DNA of 64,000 bases, taken from positions 1,593,390 through 1,657,389 of the forward strand of contig AP021857.1 of the NCBI GenBank assembly GCA_017347485.1, written 5' to 3'. This DNA comes from Candidatus Desulfobacillus denitrificans (GTDB lineage Bacteria > Pseudomonadota > Gammaproteobacteria > Burkholderiales > Rhodocyclaceae). The stretch's first letter is position 1, and each line of letters opens with the position of its first letter. The notes beneath the pieces are model-generated. The model was not told where the DNA came from and ran no database searches. It saw only the letters and a list, made by a program, of their open reading frames with translations. Below are positions 51,573 through 60,397 of this stretch, one piece after another. Both the position numbers and the translations under genes were made by a program.

Positions 51573-53257
51573 AAATCGACCCCATTTTGCTATCGGTGTA
51601 CGCGCGGACCTTCAAGTCCATCACCGACGAGATGAGCATCTCGATGGAGCAGACCACCCGCTCGCCGATCCTGTGCGAGGCCAAGGACTACGTCACCGGC
51701 CTCTACGACGGCGACGGCAACATGCTCGAGCAGACCGAGAACCTGCCCATCCTCGCCTTCTCGCTGGCGCCGGTGTGCAAGTACATCAAGGACTACTTCG
51801 GCGACGACCTGCACCCGGGCGACGTCATCTTCCACAACGACGTCTTCAGCCTGGGCAACCAGAACAACGACGTCGCCGTCTACAAGCCGATCTTCCATTC
51901 CGGCAGGCTGGTCGCGTGGACCGCCGTCAAGGGCCACCAGGCCGACATCGGCGGCAACGTGCGCGGCGGCTACAACCCGAACGCCGTCGAGGTCTGGCAG
52001 GAGGCGCTGCGCATCCCGCCGGTGAAGGTGGTCGAGAAGGGCAAGCTGCGCAAGGACGTCTGGAACCTGATCTTCGCCAACATCCGCCTCGACATCGTGC
52101 AGCACGACATGAAGGCCGAGATGGGCGCCTGCACCGTCGGCGAGCGACGCCTGCTGGAACTCCTCGACAAGTACGGCCTGGAAAGCTACGAAGCGCACAA
52201 GCAGGCGCTGTTCGAGGCGACGCGCAAGATGATGGAAGCCGAGATCGCCAAGATCCCGAACGGCAAATACAGCGGAGAGGGCTACATCTACTACGACGGC
52301 CGCCACGAGGGCAGCAAGTTCACCATCCGCGTCGACATCGAGGTCAAGGACCGCTCGATCAAGTTCGACTACTCGCGCACCGACGCCCAGACCAACGGCT
52401 TCGTGAACGGCACCTTCACCTCCAGTGCCTCGGCCACCATCCTCACCCTGCTGCAGATGGTGAATCCGGACATCCCGCACAACGAGGGCATGGTGCAGCC
52501 GATCGAGATCGTCATTCCCGAGGGCACGGTGCTCAACGCCGCCTATCCGAAGGCCACCACCTTCGGCAACCACCTCTGCCCGCCCAACGCCGACGCCATC
52601 CAGCGCGCGCTCAGCGCCGTGATGCCCGACCGCGTCACCGCCGGCTGGAACAATCTGCTCTGCTCGCTCACCACCGGCACCGACCCGGAAAAGAACGAGC
52701 AGTACGTTGACATCGGCTTCATGGGCCTGAAGGGCGGCTCCGGCGCCCTGCTGGGCATGGACGGCTACGACCACATCGGCATGATCGACGCCTCCGGCGG
52801 CGTGCTCGACCAGGACTACGAAATGTTCGAGCAACAGACGCCGCACCGCCTGGTCAAGCACGAGCTGCTCGCCGATTCGGCCGGCGCCGGCCAATGGCGC
52901 GGCGGCCTCGGCGTGGAAACGATTTTCGAGATCGGCTCCGAGGACACCCAGCTCGTCACCTTCGGCGACGGCGACTTCGAGCCGGCCTTCGGCCTGTTCG
53001 GCGGCAAGGACGCCGGCCTCAACTTCATCCGCCTGCACTACCCGGACGGCAGCACCGTGGTGCCGAAGAACAAGGACCTCATCACCGGCGTGCCGAAGGG
53101 CACGGTGTACCACCAGGTCGCCAGCGGCGGCGGCGGCTACGGCGACCCGAAAAAGCGCGACCGCAAGGTGTTGCGCGAGGAGGTTCGGAACGGCGTCATC
53201 TCGAAGGGCGCCGCCATGTGCGACTACGGTATGACGGAAGCGGAACTGGGAGAATGA
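51569..53257 (+). CDS. Hydantoinase B-type subunit
   Basis: 562 aa from ATG 51569. HyuB/acetone-carboxylase-alpha family: DEMSISMEQTTRSPILCEAKD, HPGDVIFHNDVFSLGNQNND, VKGHQADIGGNV and GVPKGTVYHQVASGGGGYGDP. It carries the hydrolytic site that works on the intermediate phosphorylated by the A subunit. There is no third small subunit gene as in acetone or acetophenone carboxylases, which favours a hydrolase over a carboxylase. Repeat R2 follows directly. Confidence 0.87.
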   Translation: MKIDPILLSVYARTFKSITDEMSISMEQTTRSPILCEAKDYVTGLYDGDGNMLEQTENLPILAFSLAPVCKYIKDYFGDDLHPGDVIFHNDVFSLGNQNNDVAVYKPIFHSGRLVAWTAVKGHQADIGGNVRGGYNPNAVEVWQEALRIPPVKVVEKGKLRKDVWNLIFANIRLDIVQHDMKAEMGACTVGERRLLELLDKYGLESYEAHKQALFEATRKMMEAEIAKIPNGKYSGEGYIYYDGRHEGSKFTIRVDIEVKDRSIKFDYSRTDAQTNGFVNGTFTSSASATILTLLQMVNPDIPHNEGMVQPIEIVIPEGTVLNAAYPKATTFGNHLCPPNADAIQRALSAVMPDRVTAGWNNLLCSLTTGTDPEKNEQYVDIGFMGLKGGSGALLGMDGYDHIGMIDASGGVLDQDYEMFEQQTPHRLVKHELLADSAGAGQWRGGLGVETIFEIGSEDTQLVTFGDGDFEPAFGLFGGKDAGLNFIRLHYPDGSTVVPKNKDLITGVPKGTVYHQVASGGGGYGDPKKRDRKVLREEVRNGVISKGAAMCDYGMTEAELGE

Positions 53258-53264
53258 AAATGCA

Positions 53265-53371
53265 AACGCTTTCAACACAGAGAGCACAGAGGCACAGAGG
53301 GCACAGAGAAAACCTTTTGGGTTACGCCTCTCTCTGTGTTCTCTGTGCCTCTGTGTCCTCTGTGTCAAGGG
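53265..53371. repeat. CACAGAG palindrome R2 (HyuB-acyl-CoA dehydrogenase gap)
   Basis: Left arm: CACAGAG times four, spaced 2, 1, 2. Right arm: CTCTGTG times four with the same spacing. The right arm ends a few bases before the AAGGGAG ribosome site of the next gene. Confidence 0.92.
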
Positions 53372-53378
53372 AGATTTC

Positions 53379-54512
53379 GTGAACTTCGACCTCACCGACG
53401 AGCAGAAACAAATCCGCGACACCTTCGCGCGCTTCAGCGACGAGCGCATCGCGCCGCAGGCGGCGGCGCTGGACGAGGCGCGCGCCTTCCCGCGCGCCCT
53501 CTTCCAGGAGCTGGCCGACCTCGGCTTCTTCGGCATGCGCTATCCCGAAGACGTCGGCGGCTCCGGCCTGGCGCTCACCGAGTTCGCCCTCGCCCTCGCC
53601 GAGATCGCGCGCGGCTCGATGTCGCTCGCCGGGGCGGTGGCCATGCAGTCGCTGATGGGCACCAAGTTCCTCCACATGCTCGGCAACGCCGACATCCTCG
53701 AGCGCCTGTTCAAGCCGGCCCTGAGGGGCGAGAAGATCGGCGCCATCTGCATGACCGAGCCGAACGCCGGCTCCGACCTCGACTCCATCGCCACCACGGC
53801 GAAGAAGGTCGACGGCGGCTATGTCATCAACGGCCAGAAGACCTGGATCACCTCGGCGCCGCTGGCCGATTTCTTCACCGTCTTCGCCAAGGCCGGCGAG
53901 GAGAAGAAGCTGACCATTTTCCTCGTCGAGAAATCCTTCAAGGGACTCATCGTCGGCCGCGAGATCCACAAGATGGGCGTCTGGGCCCTGCCCACTTCCG
54001 AAGTCGCCTTCGACGAGTGCTTCGTGCCGGACAGCCATCGACTCTCGCAGGCGGAAGGCGATGGCGAGGGCCACCTGAGGAAGACGCTGGCCGAGATCCG
54101 CATCATCACCGGCGCCATGGGCCTCGGCGTGGCGCAGGCCGCACTCGACGAGGCGGTGCGCTACGCCGCCGAGCGCAAGCAGTTCGGCAAGCCGATCAAC
54201 CGCTACCAGGCCATCCAGTTCAAGCTGGCCGAGATGGCGACCGACCTCGAGGCGGCGCGGCACCTCGTGTACTACGCCGCCTGGCTGCGCGACGCCGGCC
54301 GGCCGCACCACAAGGAAGCCGCCATGGCCAAGCTCAACGCCACCGAGGCCGCCGCGCGCATCTGCGACCAGGCCGCCCGCGTGCTCGCCTCCTATGGCTA
54401 CGCCATGGAGTACCCGGTGCAGCGCTATCTTCGCGACGTGCGCTTCACGCTGATCGGCGGCGGCACCAGCGAGATCCTGAAACTCATCATTGCCAAGGAA
54501 GTGAGCTCATGA
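53379..54512 (+). CDS. Acyl-CoA dehydrogenase, probably decarboxylating (IaaF-type)
   Basis: 377 aa, GTG start. Family signatures ICMTEPNAGSDLDSIATTA and RDVRFTLIGGGTSEILKLIIAK. The usual catalytic Glu near the C-terminus (YEGT-type) is replaced by GGG; E239 in TLAEIRIITGAMG aligns with the base used by isovaleryl-CoA dehydrogenase and is the likely substitute. In the proposed route it oxidises and decarboxylates (2-aminobenzyl)malonyl-CoA to 2-aminocinnamoyl-CoA. Coupled to the B12 subunit gene by ATGA. Confidence 0.87.
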   Translation: MNFDLTDEQKQIRDTFARFSDERIAPQAAALDEARAFPRALFQELADLGFFGMRYPEDVGGSGLALTEFALALAEIARGSMSLAGAVAMQSLMGTKFLHMLGNADILERLFKPALRGEKIGAICMTEPNAGSDLDSIATTAKKVDGGYVINGQKTWITSAPLADFFTVFAKAGEEKKLTIFLVEKSFKGLIVGREIHKMGVWALPTSEVAFDECFVPDSHRLSQAEGDGEGHLRKTLAEIRIITGAMGLGVAQAALDEAVRYAAERKQFGKPINRYQAIQFKLAEMATDLEAARHLVYYAAWLRDAGRPHHKEAAMAKLNATEAAARICDQAARVLASYGYAMEYPVQRYLRDVRFTLIGGGTSEILKLIIAKEVSS

Positions 54513-54928
54513 CTGCTGCGCAAAAGTCAGTCTCCACGGAACGGCGCATCAAGGTTCTGCTGGCGAAACCGGGATTGGACGGCCACGACCAGGGCGCCAA
54601 GGTTGTCGTGCGCGCCCTCATGGATGCCGGCATGGAAGTGATCTACACCGGCCTGCGGCAGACGCCCGAGGCGGTCGCCCGCATGGCGCTCGACGAGGAC
54701 GTCGACGTCATCGCACTCTCCAGCCTGGCCGGCTCGCACCTTCCCTTCTGCACCAAGCTGAAGCCGCTGCTGGAAGCCAGCCACCTGCAGGACAAGCTGT
54801 GGGTGATCGGCGGCAACCTGCCGGCGCAGGACCACGACGCCCTGCGCCAGCTCGGCTTCACGGGCATCTTCCCGACGGGCAGCAAGCTCGACGCCATCGT
54901 CGACTACATCCGGGAGCATGTGAAATGA
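54509..54928 (+). CDS. B12-binding small subunit of acyl-CoA mutase
   Basis: 139 aa from ATG 54509. A cobalamin-binding domain with the DxHxxG motif D24-G-H26-D-Q-G29 in KPGLDGHDQGAKV, IALSSLAGSHLP and GIFPTGSKLD. The His coordinates cobalt base-off. It is the partner of the large subunit encoded next (4-base overlap). The same split occurs in ethylmalonyl/isobutyryl-type mutases and in the indoleacetate mutase IaaGH. Confidence 0.93.
   Translation: MTAAQKSVSTERRIKVLLAKPGLDGHDQGAKVVVRALMDAGMEVIYTGLRQTPEAVARMALDEDVDVIALSSLAGSHLPFCTKLKPLLEASHLQDKLWVIGGNLPAQDHDALRQLGFTGIFPTGSKLDAIVDYIREHVK
54522..54531 (-). repeat. ACTGACTTTT word, copy 5
   Basis: Exact copy on the minus strand inside codons 5-8 of the B12-subunit gene; flanks tggag...gcgca. 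Confidence 0.6.
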
Positions 54929-56538
54929 ACGACCGGGCCAAGGACGAACTGAAACCGATCACCAACGAGTCCGGCATCGAGGTCAAGCCGCTGTACACGG
55001 CGGTGGACGTCGAGAAGAGCGGCGGCCTGTCGATGCTCGGCCAGCCGGGCGAATATCCCTTCACGCGCGGCATCCACCGCCTGATGTACCGCAAGCAGCC
55101 GTGGACCATGCGGCAGTACGCCGGCTTCGGCAACCCGGCGGACACCAACAAGCGCTTCAAGTACCTCATCGCCAACGGGCAGACCGGCCTCAACGTCGCT
55201 TTCGACCTGCCGACGCAGATCGGCCTCGACTCCGACGACCCGCTCGCCGAGGGCGAAATCGGCCGCGTCGGCATGTCGGTCGACACCCTGCGCGACTTCG
55301 AGGTGGCCTTCGACGGCATCGACCTCAACAAGATCACCGTCTCGCTCACCATCAATGGCGCGGCGGCCATCCTCATCGCCATGTACCTGGCGATGGCGGA
55401 GAAGCGCGGCTACGACGTCAAGCAGTTGCGCGGCACGGCGCAGAACGACATCCTCAAGGAGTTCATCGGCCGCGGCACCTGGATCTTCCCGGTCGAGCAC
55501 TCGATCCGCCTGGTCGGCGACACCATCGAGTACTGCGCCGAGCACGCGCCGAAATACAGCCCGGTCTCGGTGTGCGGCTACCACATCCGCGAATCCGGCG
55601 CCAACCCGGCGCAGGAGATGGCCTACGCCTTCTGCATCGCCAAGGCCTACGCCGACGACGTCATCAAGCGCGGCCTGCACGTCGACGAATTCGCCGGACG
55701 CCTCTCCTACAACTTCAACATCTTCGGCAACCTCTTCGAGCAGGTGGCGAAATTCCGCGCCGGCCGCGGCCTGTGGGCGAAGATCATGAAGGAGCAGTAC
55801 AAGGCCGAGAAGCCGGGCTCGATGTGGCTGCGCATGATCGCCGCCGGCGGCGGCGGCGGACTGACTTTCGAGCAGCCCGAGGTGAACATCGTGCGCGGCG
55901 CCTACTACGCGCTGATCTCGGCCCTCTCCGGCACGCAGACCATGGCACTGTGTTCGTATGACGAGGCCTACACCATCCCCACCGAGTACTCGGCGCGCAT
56001 TTCGCTGCGCACCATGCAGCTGCTGATCGAGGAGATGGGCCTCACCGAGACGGTCGACCCGCTCGGCGGCTCGTTCTACGTCGAGACGCTGACCAACCAG
56101 ATGCGCCAGAAGATGGAGGAGATCATGGCCGAGGTCGATGCCCAGGGCGGCATCGTCAAGCTGATCGCCGAGGGCGCCATCCAGTCCAAGGTCTCGGCGC
56201 AGGCCTACCGGATGCAGCGCGACATCGAGTCGGGCAAGTTCCGCAAGGTCGGCGTCAACTGCTACCGCAACGAGAAGGAAGAAGAGCATCCCGTCGAGTT
56301 CCACCCCTACAAGGAAGAGGATGCCCGCGCGCAGATCGCCGCCCTCGACAAGATCCGCGCCGAGCGCGACCCGTCCAGGGTCAGCCAGGCGCTGGCGCGC
56401 CTGTCGGCCGACGCCTCGGCAGGACGCAACGTCATGCCGGCCCTGGTGGAAGCCGTCAAGGCCTACGCCACGGTCGGCGAGATGACCCAGGAGATGGTGA
56501 ATATCTTCGGCCGCTACCAGGAACCGATACGGTTTTAG
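54925..56538 (+). CDS. Large subunit of coenzyme-B12-dependent acyl-CoA mutase
   Basis: 537 aa from ATG 54925. Methylmalonyl-CoA-mutase family TIM barrel: YPFTRGIHRLMYRKQPWTMR, RQYAGFGNPADTNKRF, VAFDLPTQIGLDSDDP, CGYHIRESGANPAQE and TVDPLGGSFYVE. It lacks its own B12 domain, which the preceding gene supplies. In the indoleacetate route the mutase would turn 2-aminophenylsuccinyl-CoA into (2-aminobenzyl)malonyl-CoA. Methylmalonyl-CoA mutase proper is less likely since its active-site loop (typically THRGYDSD) reads TQIGLDSD and no epimerase or chaperone gene is near. Confidence 0.88.
   Translation: MNDRAKDELKPITNESGIEVKPLYTAVDVEKSGGLSMLGQPGEYPFTRGIHRLMYRKQPWTMRQYAGFGNPADTNKRFKYLIANGQTGLNVAFDLPTQIGLDSDDPLAEGEIGRVGMSVDTLRDFEVAFDGIDLNKITVSLTINGAAAILIAMYLAMAEKRGYDVKQLRGTAQNDILKEFIGRGTWIFPVEHSIRLVGDTIEYCAEHAPKYSPVSVCGYHIRESGANPAQEMAYAFCIAKAYADDVIKRGLHVDEFAGRLSYNFNIFGNLFEQVAKFRAGRGLWAKIMKEQYKAEKPGSMWLRMIAAGGGGGLTFEQPEVNIVRGAYYALISALSGTQTMALCSYDEAYTIPTEYSARISLRTMQLLIEEMGLTETVDPLGGSFYVETLTNQMRQKMEEIMAEVDAQGGIVKLIAEGAIQSKVSAQAYRMQRDIESGKFRKVGVNCYRNEKEEEHPVEFHPYKEEDARAQIAALDKIRAERDPSRVSQALARLSADASAGRNVMPALVEAVKAYATVGEMTQEMVNIFGRYQEPIRF
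55860..55869 (+). repeat. ACTGACTTTT-like word, copy 7 (last base differs)
   Basis: ACTGACTTTC in the mutase large-subunit gene, encoding part of G-L-T-F-E. Confidence 0.4.
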
Positions 56539-56544
56539 TTATGG

Positions 56545-56685
56545 AAACCGCTTTCAACACAGAGATCACAGAGGCACAGAGAACACAGAGAGAGAACATG
56601 GAAAAAACCAAAAATGCTTTTCTCTGTGCCCTCTGTGTTCTCTGTGCCTCTGTGTCCTCTGTGTCCTCTGTGTTGAAAGCGTTTG
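56545..56685. repeat. CACAGAG palindrome R3 (mutase-molybdenum hydroxylase gap)
   Basis: The largest copy. The outer arms CGCTTTCAACACAGAG (56549-56564) and CTCTGTGTTGAAAGCG (56666-56681) are exact complements. The left arm has four CACAGAG units spaced 2, 1, 2; the right arm has six CTCTGTG units, so one arm has gained two units. Confidence 0.93.
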
Positions 56686-56701
56686 CTTTAAAGGGTAAAA
56701 C

Positions 56702-57574
56702 ATGACCGCACTCGACAATTACATCGCACCCACCAGCCTGGAACAGGCGGTGGTGCAGCTGCAGGAACTCGGCGAGGTGACCATCCTCGCCGGCGGCACC
56801 GACCTGATGCCGCAATCGCACGCCGGCCGCGTCAAGTTCAAGCGCACGCTGATGAACATCCGCCGCATCCCCGAGCTGCGCGGCATCGCCCGCGAGGGCG
56901 ACGAGATCCGCATCGGCGCGCTGACCACCATCAGCGAGATGATGGCGCATCCGCTGGTGCGCGAGCACCTGCCGCTGCTGGTTTCGGCCGGCGACCATTT
57001 CGCCAGCGACCAGATCCGCAACGCCGGGACGGTCGGCGGCAACATCTGCAACGCCTCGCCCGCCGGCGATACCCTGGTGCCGCTGATGGTGCTCGGCGCC
57101 AGCGTCGAACTCGCCTCCAAGCCGGACGACACGCTATTCCGCCGCAGCATGCCGCTGCCGGAGTTCTTCGTCGGTCCGGGCAAGACTCGCCTCGCCCCGG
57201 CCGAGCTGCTCACCGCCGTGCGCGTGCCGATCCCGCCGAAGGGATTCGTCGCCCGCTTCCACAAGTTCGGCACCCGCCCCGCCCTCGACATCTCGGCGAT
57301 TTCCATCGGCGTCGCCGGCGTGCTGAAGGACGGCAAATTCTCGCAGGTGCGCGTCGCCTTCGGCGCCGTGGCGCCGACGCCGGTGTGCGGCTGCGCCACC
57401 GAAGAGGCCCTGGAGGGCAAGAAGCTCGACGCCGCCACCATCGCCGCCGCCGCCAAGGCGGCGCAGGACGAAGTGCATCCCATCTCCGACGTGCGCGCCA
57501 GCGCCTGGTACCGCAAGGAGATGATCCACAACATGACGAAGAGGATCCTCGAAGATGTCTCAGCAAACCATTGA
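56702..57574 (+). CDS. Molybdenum hydroxylase, FAD-binding subunit
   Basis: 290 aa. CO-dehydrogenase/xanthine-oxidase medium-subunit family: TILAGGTDLMP and IRNAGTVGGNICNASPAGDT bind FAD. It lacks the extra [4Fe-4S] loop of 4-hydroxybenzoyl-CoA reductase HcrB, so the enzyme is an oxidising hydroxylase rather than that reductase. It would pass electrons from the FeS subunit to an acceptor. Overlaps the next gene by 20 bases. Confidence 0.9.
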   Translation: MTALDNYIAPTSLEQAVVQLQELGEVTILAGGTDLMPQSHAGRVKFKRTLMNIRRIPELRGIAREGDEIRIGALTTISEMMAHPLVREHLPLLVSAGDHFASDQIRNAGTVGGNICNASPAGDTLVPLMVLGASVELASKPDDTLFRRSMPLPEFFVGPGKTRLAPAELLTAVRVPIPPKGFVARFHKFGTRPALDISAISIGVAGVLKDGKFSQVRVAFGAVAPTPVCGCATEEALEGKKLDAATIAAAAKAAQDEVHPISDVRASAWYRKEMIHNMTKRILEDVSANH

Positions 57575-58019
57575 CTTCACCCTCAACGGCGTGCCGACCC
57601 GCGTGTCGGTGCCGGTGCAGATGAGCGCCCTCGAGATGATCCGCAACGTCGCCGGCCTGACCGGCACCAAGTACGGCTGCGGCGAGGGCGAGTGCGGTGC
57701 CTGCACCATCCTGCTCGACGGCGTCTCGCTCAACTCCTGCCTGCTCTTCGCCGTCGAGTGCGACGGCCGCCAGGTCACCACCGTCGAAGGCCTCGCCGAC
57801 GACCCGCTCGGCCGCAGGATCGAAAAGGCCTTCGTCGACGCCGGCGCCGTGCAGTGCGGCTTCTGCACGCCGGGCATGGTGGTGCAGGCGCGCCAGCTGC
57901 TCGAAAGAACCCCCCATCCGAGCCGCGAGGAAATCCAGCGCGGCATCGAGGGCAACCTGTGCCGCTGCACCGGCTACGTGAAAATCATCGATGCGATAGA
58001 GGCTGCAAGCAAGGAGTGA
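57555..58019 (+). CDS. Molybdenum hydroxylase, 2x[2Fe-2S] subunit
   Basis: 154 aa. The plant-type [2Fe-2S] site is in YGCGEGECGACTILLDG plus the Cys of LNSCLLF; the second cluster is in CGFCTPG and NLCRCTGY. This is the complete small subunit of xanthine-oxidase-family enzymes. It sits between the FAD and molybdenum subunit genes and links them electrically. Confidence 0.96.
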   Translation: MSQQTIDFTLNGVPTRVSVPVQMSALEMIRNVAGLTGTKYGCGEGECGACTILLDGVSLNSCLLFAVECDGRQVTTVEGLADDPLGRRIEKAFVDAGAVQCGFCTPGMVVQARQLLERTPHPSREEIQRGIEGNLCRCTGYVKIIDAIEAASKE

Positions 58020-58024
58020 CCGAA

Positions 58025-60397
58025 ATGCCAGAGACCATCCAACGCGACTCCCTCATCGGCAAGCGCATCACCAAGCTCGACGCGCCCGAGAAGGCCGGCG
58101 GCAAGACCCGCTACATCCAGGACCTCGACGTGCAGGGCCAGCTCTACGGCAAGATCCTGCGCTCGGCGCGCGTGCACGCGAAGATCAAGTCGATCGACAC
58201 CGCTGCGGCGAAAGCGCTGCCCGGCGTGCATGCCGTCATCACCGCCGCTGACGTGCCTTACCAGCGCCCGATCGGCGTCGCCAAGGACCACTTCCCGCTG
58301 AAGACCGACCGCGTGCGCAGCCTGCGCGACGAGATCGCCGCGGTGGCCGCCGAGACCGAGGCCATCGCCGAGGCGGCGCTGAAGCTGATCAAGGTCGAGT
58401 ACGAGGACCTGCCGGTGCTCGCCGACCCGCGCGACTCGCTCAAGCCGGATGCGCCGCTGATCCACCCCGAGCCGCACGGCGCCAGCGCCAAGCACGACCA
58501 CCTCAAGCAGGCGCAGGGCATCGCCTACCGCGGCAAGCCCGACAACATCGCCATGACCTTCGACTACGAGCAGGGCGACGTGGCGGCGGGCGAGCGCGAA
58601 TCCGACGTCGTGTTCGAGGACACCTTCCACCTGCACTACGTCACGCACTGCTGCATGGGCGTCTCCGGCATCATCGCCGAGTTCGACCCCTCGGGGAACC
58701 TGCTGATGTACTCCAACACCCAGGTGCCCTTCCTGCACAAGCGCGAGTTCGCCGAGATCCTCAACATGGACCCGGCGCGCATCCGCATCATCCAGCCGCC
58801 GATCGGCGGCGGCTTCGGATCGAAGCTCGACATCTACCCCTTCGAGCCGATCACGGTGTTCCTCGCCAAGGCCACCGGACGCCCGGTGAAGCTGGTGTTC
58901 ACGCGCGAGGAGGAGTTCCTCGCCTCGCCGACGCGCCAGCCGGTGATCCTGACCCTGCGCTCCGGCTGCAGGAAGGACGGCACGCTGACCTTCCGCACGG
59001 TGAGCACGCTGCACGACAACGGCGCGTACACCTCGTGGGGGGCGACGACGCCCTTCGTCATGATGCAGACCATCTCCTCGCTCTACCGCGTGCCGCACTG
59101 CCTCTACCACACCAAGGCGGTGTATACGAACAACCCCTACGCCGGCTCCTTCCGCGGCTACGGCAACCTGCAGGCCACCTTCGCCGTCGAGCAGCACATG
59201 GACATGATGGCCGCGGCGATCGGCATGGATCCGCTGGCGTTCCGCCTGAAGAACGCGCAGGACCCCGGCGAGGTGACGCCGCAGGGCATGCACTTCAAGA
59301 GCTGCGGCTTCAAGGACTGCCTGACCACCGCCGCCGAGGCGAGCGGATTTTCCGCCAAGTTCAAGGCCAACGAGGCCGACAAGGCGAAGCCCGGCCGCTT
59401 CAAGCGCGGCGTCGGCATGGCCTCCATGCTGCACGTCGGCGGCGGCGCCAAGATCTACCCCTCCGACGGCTGCGGCACCATCCTCAAGATGGACGACTTC
59501 GGCTCGGTGACGCTGATCACCGGCGCCTCCGAGATCGGCCAGGGTTCCGAGACCGTGCTGGCGCAGCTGGTCTGCGAGGAGCTCGGCGTGCCGCTCTCCG
59601 CCGTGCGCGTCATCAACAACGACACCGAGATCACGCCCTGGGACGTCGGCGTGCACGCCTCGCGCACCACCTTCATCGCCGGCAACTCGGCGATCGGCGC
59701 GGCACGCAAGGCGCGCGGCAAGATCCTCGACGCCGCGGCGAAAATGGCCGGCCTGAACGCCGAGGAACTCGACCTGCGCGCCGGCCACATCGTCGAGGCG
59801 AAGAACGGCACGGTGGTGATGACCCTGGCCAAGCTGCTGCGCCAGCTGCACTTCAGCGACAAGGCCGAGCTGGTGATGACCTCCTTCTATTACGAACCGC
59901 CGTCGAAGCACCAGGACAAGCACTTCAAGGGCGACGTCTCCGCCGCCTACGCCTGGGCGACGCAGGTGGTCGAGGTCGAGGTGGACACCGACACCGGCAT
60001 CGTGCGCCTGCTCAAGGTCACCGGCGCCCACGACGTCGGCCGCATCCTCAACCGCCTCGGCCTCGAGGGCCAGATCGAGGGCGGCATCGTCATGGGCCAG
60101 GGCTACGCGCTGACCGAGGAGCTGATGGTCGAAAACGGCGTGGTGAGGAACCCCGGCTTCCGCGACTACAAGCTGGTCACCGCGCCGGAGATTCCCGAAA
60201 TGGACGTGCGCTTCATCGAGACCATGGACGGCGAGGGCCCGCAGGGCGCCAAGGGCGTCGGCGAGGCGCCGGCGATCTGCATCGCGGCCGCCACCGCCAA
60301 CGCCATCTACAACGCCACCGGCGTGCGGATCATGGCATTGCCGTTCACTCCCGAGAAGGTCTACCGGGCATTAAAGGCAAAAGAGCAACACCATTAA
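58025..60397 (+). CDS. Molybdenum hydroxylase, Mo-cofactor subunit (indoleacetate dehydrogenase candidate)
   Basis: 790 aa from ATG 58025. Xanthine-oxidase-type large subunit: GGGFGSKLD and SFRGYGNLQATFAVE at the cofactor, GQGSETVLAQLV, and the catalytic Glu E747 in KGVGEAPAICIAAA. In the published indoleacetate cluster the matching enzyme is proposed to hydroxylate the pyrrole C2 to give 2-oxoindole-3-acetate, with water as oxygen source. Family certain; substrate inferred from neighbours. Confidence 0.9.
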   Translation: MPETIQRDSLIGKRITKLDAPEKAGGKTRYIQDLDVQGQLYGKILRSARVHAKIKSIDTAAAKALPGVHAVITAADVPYQRPIGVAKDHFPLKTDRVRSLRDEIAAVAAETEAIAEAALKLIKVEYEDLPVLADPRDSLKPDAPLIHPEPHGASAKHDHLKQAQGIAYRGKPDNIAMTFDYEQGDVAAGERESDVVFEDTFHLHYVTHCCMGVSGIIAEFDPSGNLLMYSNTQVPFLHKREFAEILNMDPARIRIIQPPIGGGFGSKLDIYPFEPITVFLAKATGRPVKLVFTREEEFLASPTRQPVILTLRSGCRKDGTLTFRTVSTLHDNGAYTSWGATTPFVMMQTISSLYRVPHCLYHTKAVYTNNPYAGSFRGYGNLQATFAVEQHMDMMAAAIGMDPLAFRLKNAQDPGEVTPQGMHFKSCGFKDCLTTAAEASGFSAKFKANEADKAKPGRFKRGVGMASMLHVGGGAKIYPSDGCGTILKMDDFGSVTLITGASEIGQGSETVLAQLVCEELGVPLSAVRVINNDTEITPWDVGVHASRTTFIAGNSAIGAARKARGKILDAAAKMAGLNAEELDLRAGHIVEAKNGTVVMTLAKLLRQLHFSDKAELVMTSFYYEPPSKHQDKHFKGDVSAAYAWATQVVEVEVDTDTGIVRLLKVTGAHDVGRILNRLGLEGQIEGGIVMGQGYALTEELMVENGVVRNPGFRDYKLVTAPEIPEMDVRFIETMDGEGPQGAKGVGEAPAICIAAATANAIYNATGVRIMALPFTPEKVYRALKAKEQHH

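Noticed and set aside
49449..53257. Acetone or acetophenone carboxylase
   Set aside because: The third and further subunits of those carboxylases are missing and the other neighbours match the indoleacetate pathway.
53265..53371. CRISPR-like array of CACAGAG repeats
   Set aside because: Units are 7 bases with 1-2 base spacing and form a palindrome; no spacers of CRISPR length and no cas genes.
54925..56538. Methylmalonyl-CoA mutase for propionate metabolism
   Set aside because: Split subunits, altered substrate loop and the surrounding indoleacetate-type genes fit an aryl-succinyl-CoA mutase better.
56702..60397. 4-Hydroxybenzoyl-CoA reductase (hcrBCA)
   Set aside because: The FAD subunit has no insertion for an extra [4Fe-4S] cluster.
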